From: Pararhodospirillum photometricum DSM 122
GTDB taxonomy: Bacteria; Pseudomonadota; Alphaproteobacteria; Rhodospirillales; Rhodospirillaceae
NCBI RefSeq assembly: GCF_000284415.1
Contig: NC_017059.1
Span: 1,523,226 to 1,557,211, forward strand
DNA: 33,986 nucleotides
Direction: 5' to 3'
Shown here piece by piece: positions 26,101 to 33,986 of the stretch (its first letter is position 1; each line of letters starts with the position of its first letter). A program made the translations under genes and the position numbers. Under the pieces are notes generated by a model that was given only the letters and a program-made list of their open reading frames with translations, was not told where the DNA came from and made no database searches.

Positions 26101-26209
26101 AAGGCTGGGGAGGCAGGCCTCCCCAGACCCCTCGTTCCTTGGGAGTTCCCGAGAACGAGGCATGATCCCAGGCAAAGTGGGGTCTGGGGAGGCCTGCCTC
26201 CCCAGCCTT
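26101..26209. repeat. Repeat family A doublet (REPIN-like), copy 2
   Basis: Arms 26101-26131 and 26179-26209 are perfect 31-base reverse complements. Their hairpin loop (AGGC, CAGG) differs from doublet 1 in the same way in both arms. The 47-base spacer holds a further CTCGTTC/GAACGAG inverted repeat (26131-26137, 26153-26159). The doublet fills the gap between two convergent genes, and its right arm runs into CTTTTTTTA, a T-run on the plus strand that would make it an intrinsic terminator for the aminotransferase. Confidence 0.9.
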
Positions 26210-26216
26210 GCTTTTT

Positions 26217-26492
26217 TTAGCGGGTCGGCATCTGGCTAAACCCGCTGCTTTCGGGCGGCGGCGCGCTTTCCTGGCTGACCGCGTCCACGCGGGCGGCCGG
26301 GGGGCCCTGGCGGCAGGCGGCCAGCATGGCGTCCACCTGGGCGTCGGGCCCGTGGAACAGCGCCTCGACCGAGCCATCGGTACGGTTTCGCACCCAGCCC
26401 GCTAGCCCCAAGCCGGTGGCCGTCTTGACCGTCCAGCCCCGGTACCATACCCCCTGAACGCGCCCTTGAATGCGCGCGCGCACCGTTTTCAT
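26217..26492 (-). CDS. acyP: Acylphosphatase
   Basis: Acylphosphatase hydrolyses carboxyl-phosphate bonds of small acyl phosphates. The 91-residue product has both signature segments: RVQGVWYRGW with the phosphate-binding Arg18, and GWVRNRTDGSVEA with the catalytic Asn36. The last 25 or so residues are Pro/Ser-rich and longer than usual. It starts at 26492; the stop at 26217-26219 sits in the A-rich flank (minus strand) of the repeat doublet. The 69-base gap to yciB is divergent and probably holds both promoters. Confidence 0.94.
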   Translation of the reverse strand: MKTVRARIQGRVQGVWYRGWTVKTATGLGLAGWVRNRTDGSVEALFHGPDAQVDAMLAACRQGPPAARVDAVSQESAPPPESSGFSQMPTR

Positions 26493-26561
26493 GCTGTTTT
26501 CTCTCCCGTGATGGACCCGGGGGTCTCCCCAACCGGGCAAAAGTCCGTATAGTACGGCCCC

Positions 26562-27110
26562 ATGAACCAGCTCGCCAAACTGGCCCTGGAAGCAGGGCCC
26601 TTGGTCGTGTTTTTTGTGGCCAACGCCACCACGACCCTCGTCACCGCCACCGCCGTCTTCGTCGCGGCGACGGTGGTCTCTCTTGTTCTCTCGTGGCTTG
26701 TCTTGCGTAAGGTCCCGGTGATGCCCCTGGTCGGCGGGGTTTTCGTCGTGATCTTCGGCGGCCTCACCGTCTTTCTGGGCGACGAACTGTTCATCAAAAT
26801 CAAACCCACCGTGGTCAATCTGCTGTTTGCCACCCTCTTGGTGGCCGGCTTGGCCACAGGGCGCTTGTTTTTGAAGCTGGCGCTGGGCACAGCCTTTGCC
26901 CTCAGCGATGAAGGATGGCGCCGTCTGACTTGGCGCTGGGTCTTCTTTTTTGTCGTGCTCGCCGCTCTCAATGAGGTGGTGTGGCGGTCCTTCGATTCCG
27001 ATACCTGGGTGGCGTTTAAAGTTTGGGGCATCATGCCGCTGACCCTGGTTTTCAGCCTGCTTCAGCTTCCCTTGATCAATCGCTACCAAACGACGGAGGA
27101 GTCAGTCTGA
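26562..27110 (+). CDS. yciB: Inner-membrane septation-type protein YciB/IspA
   Basis: A 182-residue integral membrane protein with about five helices. It matches the YciB (intracellular septation protein A) family: GPLVVFFVAN near the start, the GGLTVFLGDELFIKIKPT loop, in pieces, the RLTWRWVFFFVVLAALNEVVW helices, also in pieces, and a C-terminal WVAFKVWGIMPL. The family is linked to cell-envelope synthesis and division, with no defined reaction. It starts at ATG 26562. The last nine bases overlap the 3' end of the convergent lipoprotein gene. In R. rubrum-type genomes it often sits near ftsY/trmD; nothing of the kind is seen here. Confidence 0.94.
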   Translation: MNQLAKLALEAGPLVVFFVANATTTLVTATAVFVAATVVSLVLSWLVLRKVPVMPLVGGVFVVIFGGLTVFLGDELFIKIKPTVVNLLFATLLVAGLATGRLFLKLALGTAFALSDEGWRRLTWRWVFFFVVLAALNEVVWRSFDSDTWVAFKVWGIMPLTLVFSLLQLPLINRYQTTEESV

Positions 27111-27520
27111 CCCGCCGTTGAGAACGATGGCCCCCCGGCAGTCGTCGTCGCCCTGGCGGCACTGGGTAACAACGGGGTCGCGCATCAGGGTCAGTGCGGC
27201 GCAGGGGGTCGGGGCCAGCGTGCCTTCGATCTCGCGGGAGGCGCCCGGGGGGATCCGCTCGGCCGTCACGGCGGCGAGTTGGTCCTTGCCCGCCGCATCA
27301 CGCCAGTATCCAAACGTGATCTCAAAGCGGTCGAGGCCCTGGTTCGGGGGGTGGTCAGGGTGACCCGGGCCACACAGGCGGGGCCGTCCGGGCTGGGGTG
27401 ATCCTGGGGGGCTTGTGTCGTGACGCCGATGTTGGGGCCGCCCAGGCAGGCGCTTAGGACCAGGGCCGCCAGGGGGAAGCCTCCCGCCGCCGCGCGCCAG
27501 GGCGCCGACGTTCGGTTCAT
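27102..27520 (-). CDS. Small predicted lipoprotein, one-base frameshift
   Basis: From ATG 27520 the minus strand encodes a signal peptide and lipobox (LAALVLSAC, lipidated Cys), then a short periplasmic domain. After codon 57 the frame leaves sensible sequence at a run of six C (minus strand; 27351-27346 on the plus). One more C joins it to the frame GLDRFEITFGYWRDAAGKDQL, in pieces, then VTQCRQGDDDCRGAIVLNGGSD with stop at 27102-27104. The repaired protein has 139 residues and about four Cys in the mature part, which could form disulfides. No known family is recognised. A plus-strand ORF over the same place (27118-27363) is a shadow. Its end overlaps the yciB end by nine bases. Confidence 0.68.
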
Positions 27521-27563
27521 GATCTCTCTCCTTGGTCGTCGGGAAACGGGTCGGGAAAAAAAG

Positions 27564-27599
27564 AAGGCTGGGGAAGCGGGGGCCTCCCCAGACCCCTCA
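27564..27599. repeat. Repeat family A, single copy at ATP12 stop codon
   Basis: AAGGCTGGGGAAGCGGGGGCCTCCCCAGACCCCTCA with a short change in the stem. The stop codon of the ATP12 gene (27597-27599, minus) lies inside the repeat. Confidence 0.82.
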
Positions 27600-28361
27600 G
27601 ATCGTTGGCCGCGCCAAGATCAAAAACCGGTGGGCGGCGCTCATGTCGGCGGCCAGGGCCTCGCGGCGGGCGCGGGCTTCGGCATCGTCGCCCCAGCGCT
27701 CGACCTGGAACAGGTCATCAAGATGGGCAAGCGTGAACGCCTCCTCAGCGCTCAACCGTCCGCCCCCCACCGCCAGGGCAAGACCCACCGATCCGCCGGC
27801 CGCCGCCAGGGCTTGGGTGGCGGTCAGGGCCCACAGGTCCAGGCCTTCCAGCACCGAGCGCAACCGGGCCAGAGTCGGCTCGGGCTGGGCAACGGGCATC
27901 AGGCCTCGCGTGACCACCAAGGAGAGACCGTGGGTGGTGGCCAGCCAGTCGAGCAAAGGAGACCAAGCCGCCTCCTGGCGCTCCACCAGGGTGGTCGGCT
28001 GGTCGGCGCGATAACACAAAAGATCGGTGCCCCCATAGCGCACCAAGGTGTCGAGGATCGCCGAGCGCTCGGGGGCCACCCGGTCCAGCGCGGTGTTGGC
28101 AAGCGCCGTCAACGGCATGGTGGCCGGATCGATGCTTTCGCCCTGAGCGGCCCACTCGGCGGCCAGTGCCTCGGCCAGCGCCAGGGTCGGTACCACCAGC
28201 CCGGCCCGGCCCGGTGTGCGCACCGCGCGTCCGTCCAGAAGGACCCCGGCCCCCTCGGGCCCCTCGGTCACACCGACGCTCTTGTAAAAACGCCGCCGCA
28301 AGGTCGCAGTCAGCGGCTTGTCCACTTCACGGGTGGGAATGGGCAGGGGTGGCTTAGTCAT
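27597..28361 (-). CDS. ATP12-type F1-ATPase assembly chaperone
   Basis: A 254-residue protein of the ATP12 family, which in mitochondria and Alphaproteobacteria helps assemble the F1 alpha subunit of ATP synthase. The start MTKPPLPIPTREVDKPLT, in pieces, and FYKSVGV, LLDGRAVRTPGRA, TALANTALDRV, DTLVRYGGTDLLCYRAD, and GLALAVGGGRLSAEEAF are diagnostic. ATG 28361 is the chosen start. The gene usually lies near rluC-type and HAD genes in relatives; here it is divergent from the miaA remnant with family B repeat between. The stop codon lies in a repeat, so the last residues may have been altered. Confidence 0.93.
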   Translation of the reverse strand: MTKPPLPIPTREVDKPLTATLRRRFYKSVGVTEGPEGAGVLLDGRAVRTPGRAGLVVPTLALAEALAAEWAAQGESIDPATMPLTALANTALDRVAPERSAILDTLVRYGGTDLLCYRADQPTTLVERQEAAWSPLLDWLATTHGLSLVVTRGLMPVAQPEPTLARLRSVLEGLDLWALTATQALAAAGGSVGLALAVGGGRLSAEEAFTLAHLDDLFQVERWGDDAEARARREALAADMSAAHRFLILARPTI

Positions 28362-28407
28362 GCTCGCGTCTTTGTCCTGCGTCTGGGAGGGCGGGGGTGT
28401 TTTGCCT

Positions 28408-28466
28408 CGGTAACGCGGGGCTGCCGCCCCGGGCCCCGCTTGGGGCGATGCCCCAAACCCCTTTTT
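28408..28466. repeat. Repeat family B, copy 2, with added hairpin
   Basis: GGTAACGCGGGGCTGCCGCC and CCGGGCCCCGC repeat the core of the copy at 11210 exactly, but the outer stem is lost. Instead TTGGGGC-GAT-GCCCCAA and ACCCCTTTTT follow, a second hairpin with a T-run. The repeat ends about 40 bases before miaA homology starts. Confidence 0.8.
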
Positions 28467-28502
28467 CTTTCTGTTCATGAGCCATCCCCCACCCCCCCGC
28501 GG

Positions 28503-28973
28503 CCATCCGATGCCCAGCGGTTGGCGCGGGCCTGGGAGGTGCTGATCGGAACGGGACGCTCGCTGGCCCAATGGTGGGCGGCGCCGGCCCAGCGCCCTGC
28601 CCTGCCCGGCCGGAGCTTTTTGATCCTGGTCGATCCGCCGCGCGATGCGGTGCGGGCGGCGTGTGACGCGCGCCTCGCGGCGATGGTCGAGGCCGGAGCC
28701 GTGGCCGAGGTGGCGGCCTTGGTGGCGCGGGATCTGAATCCAGCCTTGCCGGTCATGCGCGCGGTGGGCGTTCCCGACTTGGCGGCCCACGTGCGAGGCG
28801 CCCTGAGCCTGCCCGAGGCGGTGGCACAGGCTCAGGCGGCGACCCGACAATACGCAAAAAGACAGGCCACCTGGGCCAGACACCAGATGGTGGCGGACCT
28901 GCGGCTGGAGGGGCGGGGGGATACGCAAGATTTGGAAAGCATCATACCAGCCCTTGATAATTTTATTCGCTGA
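28503..28973 (+). pseudogene. miaA: C-terminal fragment of tRNA dimethylallyltransferase MiaA
   Basis: The frame encodes about 155 residues that match the C-terminal half of MiaA: PSDAQRLARAWEVLIGTGRS is the conserved RxxRALEV..TG region, then SFLILVDPPRDAV, GAVAEVAAL, the MRAVGVPDL segment and ATRQYAKRQATWAR near the end. The N-terminal half, with the P-loop (GPTASGKS) and the dimethylallyl site, is absent: upstream there is repeat family B and then a gene on the other strand. MiaA modifies A37 of tRNAs. It sits just before ilvB, its usual neighbour in relatives, so this is the old miaA place. An ATG at 28477 would be in frame if a C-run (28492-28498) were eight, giving a truncated ORF, but that would still lack the active site. 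A full copy elsewhere cannot be ruled out. Confidence 0.82.
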
Positions 28974-28979
28974 TCCGTA

Positions 28980-29008
28980 TTGACCCACCTCCCACGAACG
29001 ACTAGTCT
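28980..29008 (+). promoter_or_regulatory. Candidate promoter of the ilvB operon
   Basis: TTGACC (28980-28985), 17 bases, TAGTCT (29003-29008). The -35 is good (five of six), the -10 weak (three of six). It lies just after the miaA stop, which fits a start about 120 bases before ilvB. Confidence 0.4.
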
Positions 29009-29019
29009 GCCGTCCCTTC

Positions 29020-29136
29020 CTCGTTGCGGGAGGAAGGAGCGTGCGTCGCGGCGACCCTGGGCCCTCCCCGGGGGCCCGTTGGGGTGTGGTATGGGAGTGG
29101 AGGCCCTCCTCCCGTTCTCTTGAACAGGTGAAGACA
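29020..29136 (+). other. ilvB leader region with hairpins and mini-ORF
   Basis: CCTTCCTC and GAGGAAGG form an 8-base stem near 29016-29038; GGGCCC and GGGCCC flank TCCCCGG near 29060-29077; a GGAGGCCCTCCTCC palindrome lies near 29099-29112. A mini-ORF of ten residues (29091-29123, MGVEALLPFS) has one Val and two Leu and ends 13 bases before ilvB. This could be an attenuator, but the Val/Leu count is too low to be sure. Confidence 0.3.
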
Positions 29137-30897
29137 ATGGTTGACCAGGAAAAGTCCGGAGCCGAAATCCTTCTGAAGGCACTGGCCGATCAGGGCGTAG
29201 ACGTACTTTTCGGCTATCCGGGCGGCTCGGTTCTTCCGCTTTACGACGAATTGTTCAAGCAGAACCACATCCGGCACATCCTCGTCCGCCATGAACAAGC
29301 GGCGGTCCACGCCGCCGAGGGCTATGCCCGCTCGACGGGCAAAGTCGGCGTGGTCCTGGTGACCAGCGGCCCCGGCGCGACCAACGCGGTGACGGGACTG
29401 ACCGATGCCATGATGGACTCGATCCCCCTGGTGTGCTTCACCGGGCAGGTGCCGACTCATCTGATTGGCAACGACGCTTTCCAGGAAGCGGACACCACCG
29501 GCATCACCCGCCAGTGCACCAAGCACAACTATCTCGTGAAGAAATCCGAGGATCTGGCCCGCGTCATCCACGAGGGGTTCCAGGTGGCGGCGACGGGACG
29601 TCCAGGCCCGGTGGTCATCGACCTGCCCAAGGACATCCTCCTGCGTCCGGCGCCGTACACGCCGCCCAGCCGGGTGCGCCACAAGAGCTACCGCCCGCAG
29701 ATCAAGGGCGACATTCGCGCCATTGAACAGGCGGTGGACCTGATCGCCAACGCCAAGCAGCCCATTTTCTATTGCGGTGGCGGGGTGATCAACTCGGGCC
29801 CGCACGCCTGCCAGCTCCTGACCCAGTTGGCCCGGCTGACCGGCTATCCGGTGACCCTGACCTTGATGGGCCTGGGCGCCTTCCCGGCCTCGGACCCGCA
29901 GTTCCTGGGCATGTTGGGCATGCACGGGACCTACGAGGCCAATCTGGCGATGCACAATTGCGACGTCATGGTCGCCGTGGGCGCCCGTTTTGACGACCGC
30001 GTCACCGGCCGCCTAGATGCCTTTGCCCCCAACGCGACCAAGATCCAGATCGACATCGACCCCAGCTCGGTCAACAAGAACGTGCGGGTGGACCTGCCGA
30101 TCATCGGCGACGTCGGCCACGTGCTTGAGGACATGATCAAGGTGTGGAAGGCGCGTCAGGCCCGGCCCGATCAGGCGGCCCTCGGCGCGTGGTGGAAGCG
30201 CATCGACGAATGGCGCGCGCGCGACTGCCTGCGCTACGAACCCTCCGACACGGTGATCAAGCCGCAGTACGCCATCCAGCGTCTGTATGACCTGACCCGC
30301 GAGCGCGATCCCCTGATCACCACCGAGGTGGGCCAGCATCAGATGTGGGCGGCGCAGTTCTTCAAGTTCGAAAAGCCGAACCGCTGGATGACCTCGGGCG
30401 GCCTGGGCACCATGGGCTATGGCCTGCCCGCGTCGATTGGCGTGCAGATCGCCCATCCCGAGTCCCTGGTGGTTGACATCTCGGGCGAGGCGTCGTTCAT
30501 GATGAACATGCAGGAGATCGCTACGGCGGTGCAGTACCGCCTGCCGATCAAGGTGTTCATCCTCAACAACCATTATATGGGCATGGTGCGCCAGTGGCAG
30601 GAACTGCTGCATGGCGGCCGCTATTCCGAGAGCTACTCGGAAGCTTTGCCCGATATCGTGAAGCTGGCCGAGGCCTTTGGCGCGGCGGGCCTGCGGGTGA
30701 GCGATCCCGCAGCGTTGGACGACACCATTCGGCAGATGATGGCGATCGACGGCCCGGTGCTGGTGGATGTGCTTGTTGATCCGTCGGAGAACTGCTTCCC
30801 CATGATCCCGTCGGGGGCGCCGCATTACCAGATGCTGCTGGGGCCGGCCGACAAGGAGAGCCAGCCGATTTCGAAGGAGGGTGCCATCCTCGTTTGA
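29137..30897 (+). CDS. ilvB: Acetolactate synthase large subunit
   Basis: The catalytic subunit of acetohydroxyacid synthase joins two pyruvates, or pyruvate and 2-oxobutyrate, using thiamine diphosphate, FAD and Mg. The 586-residue product has the N-terminal GVDVLFGYPGGSVLP, the ThDP glutamate in RHEQAAVHAAEGYAR, TSGPGATNAVTGL, the FAD-site RFDDRVTGRL and the ThDP-binding region VDISGEASFMMN with NNHYMGMVRQWQ. The ATG at 29137 is preferred, with AGGTGA just ahead; a GTG at 29041 would add 32 residues of non-family sequence. ilvH follows after 97 bases. The operon feeds valine, leucine, isoleucine, and by 2-oxoisovalerate also PanB. Confidence 0.97.
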   Translation: MVDQEKSGAEILLKALADQGVDVLFGYPGGSVLPLYDELFKQNHIRHILVRHEQAAVHAAEGYARSTGKVGVVLVTSGPGATNAVTGLTDAMMDSIPLVCFTGQVPTHLIGNDAFQEADTTGITRQCTKHNYLVKKSEDLARVIHEGFQVAATGRPGPVVIDLPKDILLRPAPYTPPSRVRHKSYRPQIKGDIRAIEQAVDLIANAKQPIFYCGGGVINSGPHACQLLTQLARLTGYPVTLTLMGLGAFPASDPQFLGMLGMHGTYEANLAMHNCDVMVAVGARFDDRVTGRLDAFAPNATKIQIDIDPSSVNKNVRVDLPIIGDVGHVLEDMIKVWKARQARPDQAALGAWWKRIDEWRARDCLRYEPSDTVIKPQYAIQRLYDLTRERDPLITTEVGQHQMWAAQFFKFEKPNRWMTSGGLGTMGYGLPASIGVQIAHPESLVVDISGEASFMMNMQEIATAVQYRLPIKVFILNNHYMGMVRQWQELLHGGRYSESYSEALPDIVKLAEAFGAAGLRVSDPAALDDTIRQMMAIDGPVLVDVLVDPSENCFPMIPSGAPHYQMLLGPADKESQPISKEGAILV

Positions 30898-30994
30898 TCC
30901 GCAACGGCGGATGCCCCGATCGGGTGTCCGCCGACCTCGCGCCATACCTGCCGCGCGCCCCCGAGGGGGAGCGCCAAGAGGAGGGAATCGTCCC

Positions 30995-31522
30995 GTGCCG
31001 ATCTTGTCCCAGGCGTCTGATCAGGATATCGCCTGCCATACCATTTCCGTTCTTGTTGATAACGAGGCTGGGGTCCTGGCCCGAGTCATCGGCCTGTTTT
31101 CGGGCCGGGGCTACAACATCGAAAGCCTGACGGTGGCCGAGGTGAACGCCCAGGAACACCTGTCGCGCATCACCTTGGTGACCAGCGGCACGCCCATGAT
31201 CATCGAGCAAATCAAGGCGCAGTTGGGCCGCTTGGTGCCGGTGCACAAGGTCTCGGACCTGACGGTCGAGGGCCCGCATGTCTCGCGCGAGCTGGCGCTG
31301 GTCAAGGTGGCCGGCACCGGCGAAAAGCGGGTGGAATCGCTGCGGATTGCCGATATCTTCCGCGCCCGCGTGGTCGATAGCACGAACGAGTCGTTCGTGT
31401 TCGAGATTGTGGGCAAAACGGAAAAGATCAACGCCTTTATTGCGCTGATGGAGCCCCTGGGGCTTACGGACGTGACACGCACGGGGGTCGCCGCGATCGC
31501 CCGTGGGTGTGACCCCATCTGA
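30995..31522 (+). CDS. ilvH: Acetolactate synthase small subunit
   Basis: The regulatory subunit of acetohydroxyacid synthase has an ACT domain (about residues 13-85) that binds valine for feedback inhibition. The 175-residue product shows ISVLVDNEAGVLARVIGLFSGRGYNIESL, in pieces, and later VSRELALVKV and ARVVDSTNESFVFEIVGKTEKINAF, also in pieces. I chose GTG 30995, with AGGAGGG nine bases upstream. An upstream in-frame start at 30881 would overlap ilvB and add 38 Arg/Pro-rich residues that do not look like the family. Confidence 0.94.
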   Translation: MPILSQASDQDIACHTISVLVDNEAGVLARVIGLFSGRGYNIESLTVAEVNAQEHLSRITLVTSGTPMIIEQIKAQLGRLVPVHKVSDLTVEGPHVSRELALVKVAGTGEKRVESLRIADIFRARVVDSTNESFVFEIVGKTEKINAFIALMEPLGLTDVTRTGVAAIARGCDPI

Positions 31523-33951
<2,429 letters not shown>

Positions 33952-33962
33952 CCAAAAAAGGG

Positions 33963-33986
33963 AAGGCTGGGGAGGCGCGGCCTCCC
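33963..33986. repeat. Repeat family A, copy cut by window edge
   Basis: AAGGCTGGGGAGGCGCGGCC and then TCCC match the first 24 bases of the family A unit exactly, ending at the window edge, 12 bases after the mreB stop. Confidence 0.85.

Noticed and set aside
27420..28502. Long plus-strand frame that would extend the miaA fragment upstream
   Set aside because: This part is antisense to the ATP12 gene and through the repeat; it does not resemble the MiaA N-terminus and has no P-loop.

Overview
The window is 34 kb of GC-rich chromosome from an alphaproteobacterium, most likely a purple non-sulfur relative of Rhodospirillum/Pararhodospirillum. The evidence is a GcrA cell-cycle regulator, an F1-ATPase assembly factor of the ATP12 type, single-Cache chemoreceptors, miaA-type sequence directly upstream of ilvB, and proteins that read like Rhodospirillaceae homologues. 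The genus is an inference from memory of the family and was not searched. There is no phage, plasmid, insertion sequence with a transposase, CRISPR array, rRNA or tRNA that I can see. The content is mostly housekeeping genes, with repeats placed between them.

Layout. 1-831 (minus) is a partial unknown protein. 922-2699 is a DUF218/YdcF protein overlapping a family III CoA-transferase. 2913-4598 is a Cache chemoreceptor. 5028-11200 is a complete cytochrome bd block, cydA-cydB-cydX-cydD-cydC: the quinol oxidase, its 35-residue accessory subunit and the ABC exporter needed for its assembly. 11286-12962 holds NAD kinase and ferredoxin-NADP reductase. 13207-15434 holds panB, panC and a small membrane methyltransferase. 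15681-17180 is a PAS sensor histidine kinase, convergent with trpE, which is preceded by ppiD (minus). 20830-21309 is a bacteriohemerythrin, followed by a strong candidate small RNA (about 21509-21605) and gcrA. 22172-24370 (minus) is a secreted single-Cache protein followed by a chemoreceptor. 24723-26090 is a class III aminotransferase. Then come acylphosphatase, yciB, a small lipoprotein and ATP12. 28503-28973 is the C-terminal half of miaA with no N-terminal half. 29137-32599 is the branched-chain amino-acid operon ilvB-ilvH-ilvC, and 32911-33951 is mreB.

Three features cut across the window. First, a palindromic repeat (family A, 35 nt unit) lies just after stop codons all along the window, twice as a precise head-to-head doublet that resembles a REPIN. 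A second palindrome (family B) occurs twice. Second, several genes (cydD, cydC, ppiD, the lipoprotein, perhaps the miaA fragment) are each broken by exactly one base in a homopolymer run. Sequencing error is the simplest reading, but both halves of the CydDC exporter are hit, so the sites deserve resequencing. Third, the small RNA upstream of gcrA has a good promoter, a 5' hairpin, an exposed CCUCCC anti-Shine-Dalgarno motif and an intrinsic terminator, and no protein gene explains it.
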